Shown: piece by piece, positions 6,050 through 15,397 of the stretch
Numbering within the stretch: the stretch's first letter is position 1
How the letters are laid out: the number at the start of each line of letters is the position of its first letter
DNA from: Rhodobacter sp.
Lineage (GTDB): Bacteria; Pseudomonadota; Alphaproteobacteria; Rhodobacterales; Rhodobacteraceae
Direction: 5' to 3'
Length of the DNA stretch: 64,000 bases
Assembly: GCA_027484145.1 (NCBI GenBank)
Contig: JAIXUH010000002.1
Coordinates: forward strand, 682,001-746,000
The notes under the pieces: generated by a model
Database searches by the model: none
The model's input: the letters and a program-made list of their open reading frames with translations, nothing else
Told to the model about the DNA's origin: nothing
Program-made: the position numbers and the translations under genes

Positions 6050-6126
6050 TGGCGCGGTGGACGGGGCTCGAACCCGCGACCCCCGGCGTGACAGGCCGGT
6101 ACTCTAACCAACTGAGCTACCACCGC
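6050..6126 (-). tRNA. tRNA-Asp (GTC), second copy
   Basis: The gene is a canonical cloverleaf of 77 bases including the encoded CCA. The acceptor is GCGGTGG/CCACCGC, the discriminator is G73, the D loop contains AGTTGGTTAGA, the anticodon loop is CTGTCAC with GTC, and the T loop is TTCGAGC. It is identical base for base to the copy at 6156-6232 and lies 29 bases downstream of it, so both are probably cut from one transcript. Confidence 0.97.
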
Positions 6127-6155
6127 GCAGGATCAGCGTTCGGGGCGGGCGACGG

Positions 6156-6232
6156 TGGCGCGGTGGACGGGGCTCGAACCCGCGACCCCCGGCGTGACAG
6201 GCCGGTACTCTAACCAACTGAGCTACCACCGC
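6156..6232 (-). tRNA. tRNA-Asp (GTC), promoter-proximal copy
   Basis: The 77-base sequence is the same as that of its neighbour, with encoded CCA and anticodon GTC, and decodes GAC/GAT. It follows a near-consensus promoter whose -10 box ends 34 bases before the tRNA 5' end. Confidence 0.97.
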
Positions 6233-6265
6233 ACATCGCCGCCCGGTTCCCCGAACGTGTTGGGG

Positions 6266-6294
6266 GTATTACGGAAGGCGGCAGGCGCCGTCAA
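6266..6294 (-). promoter_or_regulatory. Promoter of the tRNA-Asp pair
   Basis: On the minus strand TTGACG (6294-6289), a 17-base spacer and TAATAC (6271-6266) form a near-perfect sigma-70 promoter directed at the two tRNA genes. It is the best promoter match I found in the window. Confidence 0.75.
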
Positions 6295-6324
6295 GCGCCC
6301 TTTCGCAGGAAATCGTGCAAGCGC

Positions 6325-7263
6325 TTAACGTTCTGGCGCCGGGATGAATTCACCCGCATCCCCCGGCGGCAGGCGGAACCGGCCATGCGCCCAGTCTCCG
6401 GCGCGCCATGCCTCTTTCGCGGCATCAATACGTTCGCGGCTGGAGGCGACAAAGTTCCACCAGATGTGGCGCGGGCCATCCATCGTGGCCCCGCCTAGCA
6501 GCATTATCCGTGCGCCCGCATCACCCGCGCGCAGCGAGATGCGGTCGCCGGGGCGGAACACCAGCATGTTGCCCACACCAAAGGTCTGGCCACCCACGCT
6601 GACCTCGCCCGCCAGCACATAGGCGCCACGGTCCTCATGATCATCAGGCAGCGGCACAGCAGCGCGCGGCTGCAGGATGGCATCGGCATAGAACGTCTCG
6701 AACCCCAGATCGACCGGGCCCCGTTCACCCCAGGCCGTGCCCAGAATCAGCCGCACTTCCTTGCCCTCGCCCTCCAGCACCGGCAGGCTGTCCCGTGGCG
6801 CATGCACAAAGGCGGCGGGGTCATCCTCGCGCGCCTTTGGCAGGGCAAGCCACGTCTGCAGACCGAACAGACCATGCGGCGCGCTGCGGATATCGCCATC
6901 TTGCCGTTCGGAATGGGTGATGCCATGCCCGGCCAGCATCCAGTTCACCGCCCCCGGTTCAATCCAGGAATCGGTGCCAAGGGAATCGCGATGGTGAATG
7001 CGCCCCTTCATCAGATAGGTGACCGTGCCCAGCCCGATATGCGGGTGCGGCCGCACGTCAATACCGGTGCCGGTCAGAAACTCGGCCGGGCCCATTTGGT
7101 CGAAAAAGATGAAGGGCCCCACCATCTGCCGCGCCGCCGATGGCAAGGCGCGCCGCACCTCGAACCCGCCCAGATCGCGGGCGCGCGGCACAATCACGGT
7201 TTCGATGGCGTCGATGGCATCGCCAATCGGGATGGACGGGTCAAGCGCGGGGTTCCAGCTCAT
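6325..7263 (-). CDS. Pirin family protein (cupin fold)
   Basis: The protein has 312 residues and the normal two-domain pirin layout. The N-terminal cupin has the iron-binding pattern HPHIGLGTVTYLMKG and, about 45 residues on, HSERQ, giving the His, His, His, Glu ligand set. Residues 195-270 form the second cupin (ADAILQPRAAVPLP, VGNMLVFRPGD). Bacterial pirins are cytoplasmic. Some act as quercetin dioxygenases and others as redox-sensing regulators, so the substrate cannot be assigned here. AGGAGAG precedes the ATG. The gene is separated from the M20 hydrolase upstream by 46 bases on the same strand and may be cotranscribed with it. Confidence 0.9.
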   Translation of the reverse strand: MSWNPALDPSIPIGDAIDAIETVIVPRARDLGGFEVRRALPSAARQMVGPFIFFDQMGPAEFLTGTGIDVRPHPHIGLGTVTYLMKGRIHHRDSLGTDSWIEPGAVNWMLAGHGITHSERQDGDIRSAPHGLFGLQTWLALPKAREDDPAAFVHAPRDSLPVLEGEGKEVRLILGTAWGERGPVDLGFETFYADAILQPRAAVPLPDDHEDRGAYVLAGEVSVGGQTFGVGNMLVFRPGDRISLRAGDAGARIMLLGGATMDGPRHIWWNFVASSRERIDAAKEAWRAGDWAHGRFRLPPGDAGEFIPAPER

Positions 7264-7309
7264 GATATCTCTCCTGCTGCACGACAGATAGGCGCGTCAG
7301 CGCGGCCTG

Positions 7310-8500
7310 TCATTGCCCATGCGCGCGCGGCATCTGTGCGCCGTCGCAGCCCTGGTTCAAAAGATCGCGCACAAGCCGGTGAAACATCACAACCCCCGGC
7401 CCGATCAGGGCATCAGGGAAATCATAGTCCGGGTTGTGCAGCGCGGGACGCCCCTCGCCCGCGCCCAGAAGGAACATCGCGGCCCGTGCCCCGGTTTGCG
7501 CAAAACGCCCGAAATCCTCGGACGCGCGCATCGGAGCGTCAGGCAGGGCAAAGGGAGTCTGGGTAGCGGCCGCCGCCGCCCGGATCTGGTCAACGGCGGC
7601 CGGATCATTGGTGCAGGCGGCGAAATCGTCATGCCAGCTGACGGCAAGGCCAAGGCCATGCTGTCTGGCCTGATCCTGCGCCAGACCCACGGCCATTTGC
7701 CGCAAGGGCACCATATCCGCGTCACCAAGTGTGCGCAGCGTGACCCAAAGCTCGGCAAAGCCGGGGGCGATGCCAAAGGCAGGCTCACCCAGACGCGCAT
7801 GGGTGACGGTTACCAGCCGAAACCCTTCACCCAGCGTGCCGCCCGGGCCAAGGGCCGTCAGCGCCGGCATCAGCGCGGCCAATGCCGGGGCGGGCGAGAT
7901 GCCGTCCCCCGGCATCGACGCATGGGCGGTGCGCCCCGACAAGGTGATGCGCAGGCCGACCGACGCGCAGTTCGCAGGCCCCGCCGCCGCGCGCACCTGC
8001 CCCAAGGGAAGTCCCGGCATGTTGTGCAGCGCAAAGGCCCAATCTGGGCGCAGCGCGGCAAATGCCGGGTCGGCGATGACTGCTGCCGCCCCGGCCCCGT
8101 TTTCCTCGGCCGGTTGAAACAGCAAGACCACCCGGCCGCAGTCCGGGCGCTGCCGCGACAATTCGCGCGCCACGCCCAGCAGAATCGCGCTGTGATCATC
8201 ATGCCCGCACAGATGCGCCTGCCGCGGCACCACCGAGCGATGCACAGGGCCCGGAAGTTCCTGAATGGGCAGGGCATCGAGTTCTGCGCGCAACATCACC
8301 GTCGGCCCCGCCACCGCACCGGAAAAGACGGCCGCCACCCCATGTCCGCCAAGGCCCGCCACCACCTGATCGGGGCCGCAGGGCGCAAGGGCCGCCACCA
8401 CGGCCGCTGCCGTGGCCGCCTCATGCCCCGACAGTTCGGGGTGGCGGTGGCGATCCTGCCGCCATGCCGTCAGCGCGGCCATATCTTCGGGCAAAAGCAC
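7310..8500 (-). CDS. M20 family amidohydrolase (hippurate/N-acyl amino acid hydrolase type)
   Basis: The protein has 396 residues, typical of M20D amidohydrolases, which remove acyl groups from N-acyl amino acids with a two-metal centre. Motifs in order are [11 protein letters not shown] at the N-terminus, [13 protein letters not shown] (the family usually has GHDGHT, so one Gly is replaced by Asp), [12 protein letters not shown] with the catalytic Glu pair, [10 protein letters not shown], the dimerisation domain around [13 protein letters not shown], and the late metal ligand region [10 protein letters not shown]. No signal peptide is present, so it acts in the cytoplasm. The exact substrate is unknown. 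It is divergent from surE. Confidence 0.88.
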   Translation of the reverse strand: MLLPEDMAALTAWRQDRHRHPELSGHEAATAAAVVAALAPCGPDQVVAGLGGHGVAAVFSGAVAGPTVMLRAELDALPIQELPGPVHRSVVPRQAHLCGHDDHSAILLGVARELSRQRPDCGRVVLLFQPAEENGAGAAAVIADPAFAALRPDWAFALHNMPGLPLGQVRAAAGPANCASVGLRITLSGRTAHASMPGDGISPAPALAALMPALTALGPGGTLGEGFRLVTVTHARLGEPAFGIAPGFAELWVTLRTLGDADMVPLRQMAVGLAQDQARQHGLGLAVSWHDDFAACTNDPAAVDQIRAAAAATQTPFALPDAPMRASEDFGRFAQTGARAAMFLLGAGEGRPALHNPDYDFPDALIGPGVVMFHRLVRDLLNQGCDGAQMPRAHGQ

Positions 8501-8654
8501 CGCATATCCCCTATCGGTCCGGTGCCGCCACGTTTTGCCTGTGCCGCCACAATGTCAACCTTGCAACGCCTGCACGATCATCCTTGGCGCAGCATGCGGC
8601 ACCGCTTGCCGCCCTTGCGCCCCTCGTCTAAGCAGAAGGAAAGGACGGGGTTTC

Positions 8655-9440
8655 ATGCGCATACTGATCACGAACGACGACGGCATCAACGCCCCCGGGC
8701 TAGAGGTTCTGTTGGCCATCGCTACCGAAATCGCGGGCCCCGGCGGCGAAGTCTGGACCGTGGCGCCCGCCTTTGAACAATCGGGCGTGGGCCATTGCAT
8801 CAGCTACAGCCGCCCGATGATGATCGCCAAGATGGCCGAGCGCCGTTTTGCCGCCGAAGGCAGCCCCGCCGATTGCGTTCTGGCGGGCATGTTTGACGTG
8901 CTGCAGGGCGCCAAGCCCGATCTGGTGCTGTCGGGCGTGAACCGCGGCAATAACTCGGCGGAAAATGTGCTGTACTCCGGCACCATTGGCGGCGCGATGG
9001 AAGCCGCACTTCACGGTGTGCCGGCCATTGCGATGTCGCAGTTCATGGGGCCGAAAACCGATGATCTGGCCAGCCCGTTCGAGGCATCGGCCGCACATGG
9101 CGTGGCCGTGGTGCGCGCGCTTTTGGACCGTGGCATCTGGACCAAGGATGATTACCGCGTGTTCTATAACGTGAACTTTCCGCCGATGCCGTCAAAGGAC
9201 GTCAAGGGCATGAAAGTGGCCGCGCAAGGCTTTCGCCGCGACACCGCCTTTGGGGTGGAGCCGCAGCATTCACCCTCGGGACGCAAGTTCCTGTGGATCA
9301 AGGGCGGCCCGCAGCAAACGCCCACCTTGCCCGGCACCGATGCAGCCGTGAACCTTGAGGGGTGGATTTCGATTACCCCGATGCGCGCCGATCTGACCGC
9401 GCATGATCTGTTGTCTGATCTGGGGGCGCGACTGGCATGA
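8655..9440 (+). CDS. surE: 5'/3'-nucleotidase SurE
   Basis: SurE is a metal-dependent nucleotidase and exopolyphosphatase, often linked to stationary-phase survival. The 261-residue product begins [16 protein letters not shown], with the metal ligands D8 and D9. [12 protein letters not shown] carries the Ser ligand and [18 protein letters not shown] the Asn ligand and phosphate site. Length matches the family. The start is the ATG behind GGAAAGGACGGGG; the frame runs further upstream but without homology. The stop overlaps the pcm start by four bases (ATGA). The order surE-pcm-nlpD is common in proteobacteria. Confidence 0.96.
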   Translation: MRILITNDDGINAPGLEVLLAIATEIAGPGGEVWTVAPAFEQSGVGHCISYSRPMMIAKMAERRFAAEGSPADCVLAGMFDVLQGAKPDLVLSGVNRGNNSAENVLYSGTIGGAMEAALHGVPAIAMSQFMGPKTDDLASPFEASAAHGVAVVRALLDRGIWTKDDYRVFYNVNFPPMPSKDVKGMKVAAQGFRRDTAFGVEPQHSPSGRKFLWIKGGPQQTPTLPGTDAAVNLEGWISITPMRADLTAHDLLSDLGARLA

Positions 9441-10099
9441 TGGGCGAAGGCGATCCGGCCGAGACGGACGCCGAACGCAAGATGCGGTTTCTTTATGCCC
9501 TGCGCTCTCGTGGTGTGACAGACACCCGCGTGCTGACCGCCATGGAAAAGGTGGATCGTGGCCTGTTCGTGCGCGGCCATTTTGCCGGGCGTGCCTATGA
9601 TGACATGCCGTTGCCGATTGCGGCGGGCCAGACCATCAGCCAGCCGTCGGTGGTGGGGTTGATGACGCAGGCTTTGAACGTGCAGCCGCGCGATACCGTG
9701 CTGGAGGTGGGCACAGGGTCGGGCTATCAGGCCGCCATCCTGAGCCAGCTTGCCCGCCGCGTCTATACAGTGGACCGCCACAAGCGCCTTGTGCGCGACG
9801 CACAGGATGTGTTCCGCGAGCTTGGCCTTGTGAACATCACCGCCTTTACCGCAGACGGCAGCCACGGCCTGCCCGATCAGGCACCCTTTGATCGTATCAT
9901 CGTGACCGCCGCCGCCGAAGACCCGCCCGGCCCCCTCTTGGCGCAACTCAAGATCGGGGGTATCATGGTGTTGCCGGTGGGGCAGTCTGATACGGTGCAA
10001 AGCCTGATCAAGGTCACGCGCGGCGAACGCGGCTATGACTACGAGGAACTTCGCCCAGTGCGGTTCGTGCCACTGGTCGAAGGACTGGGGACAGAGTAA
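9437..10099 (+). CDS. pcm: Protein-L-isoaspartate O-methyltransferase
   Basis: Pcm repairs isomerised aspartate in ageing proteins by methylating L-isoaspartyl residues with S-adenosylmethionine. The product is 220 residues, the usual length. The substrate-side motif [18 protein letters not shown] contains the active-site Ser. [15 protein letters not shown] is the methyl-donor-binding glycine loop, and [14 protein letters not shown] the post-II motif. It is translationally coupled to surE through a four-base overlap and followed by the NlpD-like lipoprotein gene. Confidence 0.95.
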   Translation: MMGEGDPAETDAERKMRFLYALRSRGVTDTRVLTAMEKVDRGLFVRGHFAGRAYDDMPLPIAAGQTISQPSVVGLMTQALNVQPRDTVLEVGTGSGYQAAILSQLARRVYTVDRHKRLVRDAQDVFRELGLVNITAFTADGSHGLPDQAPFDRIIVTAAAEDPPGPLLAQLKIGGIMVLPVGQSDTVQSLIKVTRGERGYDYEELRPVRFVPLVEGLGTE

Positions 10100-10171
10100 A
10101 GCGCCTTGTGACGGCGCACGGTTTACGGCGCAGAGGCGGGACACACCGCCCGGATGGACGAGAGGCAGAGC

Positions 10172-11365
10172 ATGACCCGCATTTCCCCGGCGTTTCGGGC
10201 CCTTGGCATATCCTGCGGCATTGCCGCCCTTTCCGCTTGCACCCCCACCACGGGTGGCAGCCCCTTTGGCGGCCTTGACTGGGATTTTCGCGGCGGCAAC
10301 GGGGTGCTTGACACAACCGAGGCGGCGCGTCAGGCCACCGAAAGCCGCCCCGGCGCTGATGCACGCGGCGTGATCTCCTACCCCGGCTATCAGGTGGCGG
10401 TGGCGCGGCGCGGTGACACAATTGCATCCGTGGCAGCGCGCGTCGGCGTGGGCGCGGACGAATTGGCCCGCTATAATGCGCTGATGCCCACCGACACCCT
10501 GCGCGACGGTGAAGTTGTCGCCCTGCCCCGCCGCGTGGCGGATTCGGGCATCGTTGCCGGATCGGGCAGCGTTGTTGGCGGTAGCACGTCGCCTGCGCCG
10601 GTTGACGTATCCTCCATCGCCACAACCGCGCTGGACCGTGTGGGCTCCCCTGCCCCCACCAGCACGCCAGTGCAGCCGACGGGCAAGGAACCCGTGCGCC
10701 ATCAGGTGCGTCGTGGTGAAACGGCCTTCTCGATCGCGCGCACCTACAACGTCTCGGCCAAGGCTTTGGGTGAATGGAACGGGTTGGGGTCTGACCTTTC
10801 CGTGCGCGAAGGCCAGTTCCTGATCATTCCGGTCGCGTCAGAGGCGCCGCCCAGCACGGCAACAGCCGTGACCAAGCCGGGGGTTGGCTCTGCCACCCCG
10901 ACACCGCCTTCGGCAACCAAGCCGCTGCCCGATGAAAAGACAGCACCTGCGGCGACCAAGCCCAAGGATACGCCGAAATCGCCTGAACTTGCGACCGAGA
11001 GAACCGGTGCAACCGCTGCCAAAATGGTCATGCCCGTGCCCGGCAGCATCATCCGCCCCTACTCCAAGGGCAAGAACGATGGCATCGACATTGCCGCAAG
11101 TGCCGGAACACCCGTCAAGGCGGCGGATGCGGGCACCGTGGCGGCCATCACCAAAGATACCGAACAGACCCCGATCATCGTGATCCGCCACGCCAACAAC
11201 CTGCTGACGGTTTACGCCGGGGTTGATGCGATTGCGGTCAAGAAGGGCGACAAGGTCAGCCGTGGCCAAAGCATCGCCAAGGTGCGCTCGGGCAGCCCCG
11301 CTTTCCTGCACTTTGAGGTGCGGCGCGGCGTTGACAGCACGGACCCCGTGCCCTTCGTTCAGTAA
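10172..11365 (+). CDS. nlpD: LysM/M23 lipoprotein, NlpD-like murein hydrolase activator
   Basis: The protein has 397 residues from the ATG with AGAGG upstream; an in-frame ATG six codons earlier is less likely. The signal peptide ends in the lipobox LSAC (Cys23), so it should be an outer-membrane lipoprotein. Two LysM domains bind peptidoglycan (about residues 70-115, QVAVARRGDTIASVAARVG, and 170-215, HQVRRGETAFSIARTYN). A Pro/Thr/Ala-rich linker follows. The C-terminal M23 domain (about 290-395) has NDGIDIAAS where active LytM proteases have HxGxD, while LHFEVR keeps only one His of the HxH. As in E. coli NlpD, this points to an amidase activator rather than an enzyme. Confidence 0.88.
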   Translation: MTRISPAFRALGISCGIAALSACTPTTGGSPFGGLDWDFRGGNGVLDTTEAARQATESRPGADARGVISYPGYQVAVARRGDTIASVAARVGVGADELARYNALMPTDTLRDGEVVALPRRVADSGIVAGSGSVVGGSTSPAPVDVSSIATTALDRVGSPAPTSTPVQPTGKEPVRHQVRRGETAFSIARTYNVSAKALGEWNGLGSDLSVREGQFLIIPVASEAPPSTATAVTKPGVGSATPTPPSATKPLPDEKTAPAATKPKDTPKSPELATERTGATAAKMVMPVPGSIIRPYSKGKNDGIDIAASAGTPVKAADAGTVAAITKDTEQTPIIVIRHANNLLTVYAGVDAIAVKKGDKVSRGQSIAKVRSGSPAFLHFEVRRGVDSTDPVPFVQ

Positions 11366-11393
11366 CCGCAGCGCGTGACCACAAGACGCAAAA

Positions 11394-11418
11394 GGCCACC
11401 TGCAACAGGTGGCCCTTT
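11394..11418. terminator. Bidirectional intrinsic terminator between nlpD and the CNNM gene
   Basis: The nine-pair stem GGCCACCTG/CAGGTGGCC (11394-11402, 11406-11414) has a three-base loop, with AAAA on the left and CTTT on the right. It is placed between two convergent genes and can serve both strands. Confidence 0.8.
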
Positions 11419-11427
11419 CCATCCGGT

Positions 11428-12699
11428 CTATTGCCTGGTCGCCAGAACCTTGTCGATCCGCAAGCCATCCATATCGATGATCTCAAACGTCCAGCCATCG
11501 GCCTTGACCGTTTCACCAAGGCGCGGCAAGCGCCCCATCAGGTGCAGCATCAGACCCGCCACGGTATCATAATCCCCCGCCAGTTCGCGGCGAATGCCGA
11601 TCCGGTCGGCAAATTCGTCGACCGGCATCCAGCCCGCCACCAGCAGGCTGCCATCGGCGCGCTCCACCATGGGCTCTTCGCCTTCTTCGGCGGATGCAAT
11701 CGTGCCGGTGATCGCCTCCAGCACATCGCCGGTGGTGATGATCCCTTCGAAATGGCCGTATTCATCATAGACCAGCGCCATGTGATGCGGCGTCGAGGCG
11801 ATGATGCCCATCACATCCAGCGCATCGGCGCGGTCTGAAACGGCGGGCACCTCGCGCACAAGGGCGCGGATGTTCAACGGCTCGCGCCGCGACACGGCAT
11901 CAAAGGCTTCGGACAATAGCACGATCCCCACCACATCGCCCGACTCGCGGCTTTGCACCGGCATGCGGGGGCGGGAAATGCGGCGAATGGCACCGATGGC
12001 TTCGGCCGGTGTCGATTCCAGATCCAGCATGGCCACCTCATGGCGCGGGGTCATCAGCGCCTTGGCGGTGCGGTCGCCCAGACGCATCACCCCCGCCATC
12101 AGTGCGCGTTCCTCAACCTCGATCACGCCAATCTCTGCGGCTTCGGACAGCAGGCTTTTCACCTCTTCTTCGGTCACGCGGGCGTTGCCGCTGCCGCGCT
12201 GCCCCATCAGCCACAGCACCGCCCGCCCCGAGATATCCAGAAACCACACGATGGGCGCCGCCACCTTGGACAGAATCGCCATGGGGGGGGCCACAAGAAT
12301 GGCAATCCCCTCGGGGTCGCGCAGTGCAATTTGCTTGGGAACCAACTCACCCGCGATCAGCGACACATAGGTGATGATCACCACCACGCCGCCTACGCCC
12401 AGCGTCTGCGCCAGTTCCAGATCAACGCCCCAGCCGTGCAGGCTGCTGGCCAGCCGCGCGCCAAGGGTTGCCCCCGAAATGGCCCCCGACAAGACACCCA
12501 CCAGCGTGATGCCAATCTGCACCGTCGACAAGAACCGCCCCGGATGTTCGGCCAGCCGCAACGCCGCCGCCGCACCGCGGCTGGTCTCCTGCAGGTGCTT
12601 CAGACGGCCGGGCTTGGCGGAAACGATGGCCATTTCAGACATGGCAAGACAGCCGTTCAACGCAATCAGCGCAACGACGATGAGAATCTCAAGATACAT
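11428..12699 (-). CDS. CNNM/CorC-type transporter-associated protein with CBS domains
   Basis: The protein has 423 residues. The N-terminal DUF21 membrane domain has hydrophobic segments near 3-20, 60-80, 95-120 and 125-150 and the conserved start LIVVALIALNGCLAMSEMA. Two CBS domains follow (about 205-325, including TPRHEVAMLDLESTPAEA), then a CorC_HlyC domain to the end (DGSLLVAGWMPVDEFADRIG). Members are annotated as hemolysins, but better-studied homologues take part in Mg2+/Co2+ efflux. It should sit in the inner membrane with the CBS part in the cytoplasm. It stands alone upstream of an AAA+ ATPase gene on the same strand, with an 87-base gap. Confidence 0.9.
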   Translation of the reverse strand: MYLEILIVVALIALNGCLAMSEMAIVSAKPGRLKHLQETSRGAAAALRLAEHPGRFLSTVQIGITLVGVLSGAISGATLGARLASSLHGWGVDLELAQTLGVGGVVVIITYVSLIAGELVPKQIALRDPEGIAILVAPPMAILSKVAAPIVWFLDISGRAVLWLMGQRGSGNARVTEEEVKSLLSEAAEIGVIEVEERALMAGVMRLGDRTAKALMTPRHEVAMLDLESTPAEAIGAIRRISRPRMPVQSRESGDVVGIVLLSEAFDAVSRREPLNIRALVREVPAVSDRADALDVMGIIASTPHHMALVYDEYGHFEGIITTGDVLEAITGTIASAEEGEEPMVERADGSLLVAGWMPVDEFADRIGIRRELAGDYDTVAGLMLHLMGRLPRLGETVKADGWTFEIIDMDGLRIDKVLATRQ

Positions 12700-12786
12700 G
12701 GGGTCCTGAATCAGGCGTGGGGGACATGGGCAAAGGTTGTTGCTCGGTGCAGATGCATAGCATAGCGCGTCGACAGGTGCACGCCG

Positions 12787-13626
12787 TCAGATTCGCACAC
12801 CTTCGCGCGCGGCCAGATCGCAGAAGAACTGCCACGCCACCCGGCCTGACCGTGCGCCGCGCGTGGCCTGCCATTCAATCGCTTCTGCCCGAAGACGCGC
12901 CGCAGGCACCGAAAGGCCATGCGCCGCACAATAGCCGTCGATCATGGCAAGGTATTCGTCCTGCGTGCAGGAATGAAAGCCCAGCCACAGGCCAAAGCGG
13001 TCGGACAGCGACACCTTTTCCTCGACCGCCTCGGTCGAATGAATCGCGGCCTGCGTCTCGTTTTCGATCATGTCACGTGGCATCAGGTGCCGGCGGTTCG
13101 ACGTGGCATAGAACACCACATTCTCGGGCCGCCCCTCGATGCCACCATCCAGAACCGCCTTGAGCGATTTATAGTGCTGGTCATCATGGCTGAACGACAG
13201 ATCGTCGCAAAACAGGATAAAGCGATGCTCGGACCGGCGCAGATGCGCCAGCAGGCGCTGCACCGACGGCAGGTCTTCGCGGCTCAACTCAACGATCTTC
13301 AGCGCAAGCCCTTCGGCGCGCACCTGCGCATGCACCGCCTTGACCAAGGACGACTTGCCCATGCCGCGTGCGCCCCACAACAACGCATTGTTCGCAGGCA
13401 ACCCCGCCGCAAAGTGGCGGGTGTTTTCCAAAAGCGTATCGCGCGACCGGTTCACCCCCACCAGAAGCCCGATATCGACGCGCGACACCCGCAGCACAGG
13501 TTCCAGCCGATCTGGCGCTGTGTGCCAGGCAAAGGCGTCAGCGGCGGCAAAATCGGGCGCTGGCATCGGCGCGGGGGCCATACGCTCCAGCGCGGCGGCA
13601 ATACGGTCCAGCGGGTCGACGGTCAT
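12787..13626 (-). CDS. DUF815 family AAA+ ATPase
   Basis: The protein has 279 residues. The N-terminal helical part (about 1-75) is followed by an AAA+ core with Walker A GARGMGKSSLVK, Walker B FILFCDDLSF, and sensor region NVVFYATSNRRHLMPRDM. The last 60 residues form a lid-like helical region. The DUF815 family is conserved in alphaproteobacteria, often next to tatC, but its job is not known. The ATG overlaps the tatC stop by four bases, so it is the distal gene of the tatABC unit. The earlier in-frame ATG lies inside tatC and is less likely. Confidence 0.88.
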   Translation of the reverse strand: MTVDPLDRIAAALERMAPAPMPAPDFAAADAFAWHTAPDRLEPVLRVSRVDIGLLVGVNRSRDTLLENTRHFAAGLPANNALLWGARGMGKSSLVKAVHAQVRAEGLALKIVELSREDLPSVQRLLAHLRRSEHRFILFCDDLSFSHDDQHYKSLKAVLDGGIEGRPENVVFYATSNRRHLMPRDMIENETQAAIHSTEAVEEKVSLSDRFGLWLGFHSCTQDEYLAMIDGYCAAHGLSVPAARLRAEAIEWQATRGARSGRVAWQFFCDLAAREGVRI

Positions 13627-14525
13627 TTTGCTTTGGCTTCGGCTTCGTCGTCTTCTTCCGGCTCGACCCACAGGCCTTGTGCGCGCAGATCAGCCTCGCG
13701 CTTCTTTTCGATCCGGCGGATCAGAAAGATTGACACTTCATACAACGGATAGACGGCGGCGAAGAGCACGATCTGCGACATGAAATCGGGCGGGGTCACA
13801 ATCGCGGCCACGATCAGGATAATCACGATGGCATAGCGGCGCATCCCCGCCAGACCGGCAGACGACACCAGCCCCGCCGTGCCCATCAGCGTCAGTAGCA
13901 CAGGAAGCTGAAAGCACAGGCCAAAGGCGATGATGAGCTTGAGCGAGATATCCAGTGTCTCGTTCACCTTGCCCTGAAAGACGATGTCGATGCCTTCCTT
14001 TGGCACAACAGGCGCATCGGCAATTGGCGCATCCGACACGATCGGAAGGATGGCGCTGACGACCGAGGATGCATCCGCAAAGCCAAGGAAAAAGGTCATC
14101 GCCATGGGCGTGACGATGTAATGCGAAAACAACGCGCCCAAGATGAACAAGACCGGCGAGGCGATCAGGAACGGCAGAAATGCGTTCTTTTCGTTCTTGT
14201 AGAGGCCCGGCGCCACAAAGCGCCACAACTGATAGCCGATAAACGGAAACGACAGCGCCAGCCCGCCCACGACCGAGATATGCACCAAGGTAAAGAAATA
14301 CTCTTGCGGTGCCGTGTATTGCATCACCGGGTTGGGGTCACCCAAGGCGCGCATCGAATCTTCGATGGGCCCCAGCAGGAAATCAAGGATCGGCTCGGCC
14401 ACCACAAAGCACAGGATCATCGCCACCACAAAGGCGGTCAGCGCCCACATCAGCCGGTTGCGAAGTTCGGCCAGATGCTCGATCAGCGGGGCCGAGCTGT
14501 CGTCGATGTCGTCCTTGGTGGTCAT
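13623..14525 (-). CDS. tatC: Sec-independent protein translocase TatC
   Basis: TatC is the six-helix inner-membrane receptor of the twin-arginine export system; it binds the RR signal peptide together with TatB. The N-terminus has the typical APLIEHLAELRNRLMWAL. A periplasmic loop follows with QYTAPQEYFF, and the conserved GIDIVFQGKVNETL precedes later helices. At 300 residues it is longer than E. coli TatC (258) because of a loop insertion around residues 150-185 and a charged C-terminal tail (EEDDEAEAKAK); both are seen in relatives. The start overlaps the tatB stop (ATGA). Confidence 0.96.
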   Translation of the reverse strand: MTTKDDIDDSSAPLIEHLAELRNRLMWALTAFVVAMILCFVVAEPILDFLLGPIEDSMRALGDPNPVMQYTAPQEYFFTLVHISVVGGLALSFPFIGYQLWRFVAPGLYKNEKNAFLPFLIASPVLFILGALFSHYIVTPMAMTFFLGFADASSVVSAILPIVSDAPIADAPVVPKEGIDIVFQGKVNETLDISLKLIIAFGLCFQLPVLLTLMGTAGLVSSAGLAGMRRYAIVIILIVAAIVTPPDFMSQIVLFAAVYPLYEVSIFLIRRIEKKREADLRAQGLWVEPEEDDEAEAKAK

Positions 14526-15139
14526 GCGTCAGCCTTGGGCGTTGATTTCGGTTTACGCGGGGCGCGGGGCTTTTTGGCAGGCTCGGCTGCGGCGACCTCG
14601 GCCACAGGGACGGCAGCCGCAGGGGCAGCCGCCTGGCGCACGGGCTTTTTCAGCTTTTCCGCTGCCTCAAGGGCCACAGCCTTGCGTTCGGCCTGTTGCT
14701 CGGCCAAGGCATGCGTTGCCGGGCCCATGGCAGGCGCCACGACGGGTTCCGGCACTGTGACCGGCGCCGCGGGGTCAGGCGTGACAGAGGCTGCCGCCGT
14801 CATCACCGCCGGTGGCGCAGCGGTCACCACGGATGGGGTTGACGGGCGCGCGGCGTTCTTCAGCGGGTCCCACTTTTCGAACTTGGAGGCGGCGTCCTTG
14901 ACGGCATCTAGCCCCATGGCTTTGGCCGAAGTTGCGGTCTTTAGGTCCTTTGCCACATCCTTGACGCCCGTTTCATCTGCTGCCGCTTCCATCGCACGCG
15001 AAAAATCCCGCGCCATGACCCGCATTTTGGCAGTTACCCGCCCCACGCTGCGGAACATCTCGGGAAGATCCTTCGGGCCAATCACGATCAGCGCGACAAC
15101 GCCGATCACCAGAAGTTCGGACATGCCGAGGTCAAACAT
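14522..15139 (-). CDS. tatB: Sec-independent protein translocase TatB
   Basis: The protein has 205 residues. The N-terminal membrane helix (MFDLGMSELLVIGVVALIVI) ends in the GPKDLPE hinge, followed by the amphipathic helix FRSVGRVTAKMRVMARDF. The hinge Glu after the first residues and the GP pair are the usual TatB signature. The C-terminal 110 residues are Ala/Pro/Lys-rich (PAAPVTVPEPVVAPAMG, then basic KPRAPRKPKSTPK) and probably disordered. It lies between tatA and tatC with a four-base overlap into tatC. Confidence 0.94.
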   Translation of the reverse strand: MFDLGMSELLVIGVVALIVIGPKDLPEMFRSVGRVTAKMRVMARDFSRAMEAAADETGVKDVAKDLKTATSAKAMGLDAVKDAASKFEKWDPLKNAARPSTPSVVTAAPPAVMTAAASVTPDPAAPVTVPEPVVAPAMGPATHALAEQQAERKAVALEAAEKLKKPVRQAAAPAAAVPVAEVAAAEPAKKPRAPRKPKSTPKADA

Positions 15140-15181
15140 GGCGCTGGGTATCCTTTGCGGTCAGGGGGCGGGTCCGGGCGA

Positions 15182-15397
15182 TCAGACCTTGTCCTTCTCG
15201 GCGTTCGGCGTCACGTCACGGGCAGCGGTTGCGGTATTGCTTTCAATCGCTTCCGTCTCTTCCTTCACGCCTTTCTTGAAGGCGTTGATGCCCTTGCCCA
15301 CTTCCCCCATCATGGTGCTGATCTTGCCGCGTCCGAACAGGACCAGCACAACGACCGCGATAAGAAGAAGGCCGGGAAGGCCGATGTTGTTCAGCAT
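15182..15397 (-). CDS. tatA: Sec-independent protein translocase TatA
   Basis: TatA forms the pore-like oligomer of twin-arginine export. The 71-residue product has a hydrophobic helix (GLPGLLLIAVVVLVLFGRGK) followed by the FGRGKI hinge and the amphipathic helix STMMGEVGKGINAFKKGVK, which are diagnostic. GGAGAAC upstream fixes the start; a longer in-frame extension has no support. It is the first gene of tatA-tatB-tatC-DUF815. Cofactor-containing enzymes are the usual clients of the system. Confidence 0.95.
   Translation of the reverse strand: MLNNIGLPGLLLIAVVVLVLFGRGKISTMMGEVGKGINAFKKGVKEETEAIESNTATAARDVTPNAEKDKV

Noticed and set aside
5833-6213. A frame running through the first tRNA-Asp and part of the second
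   Set aside because: It reads across structured tRNA genes on the other strand; the repeated peptide is only the tRNA sequence translated.
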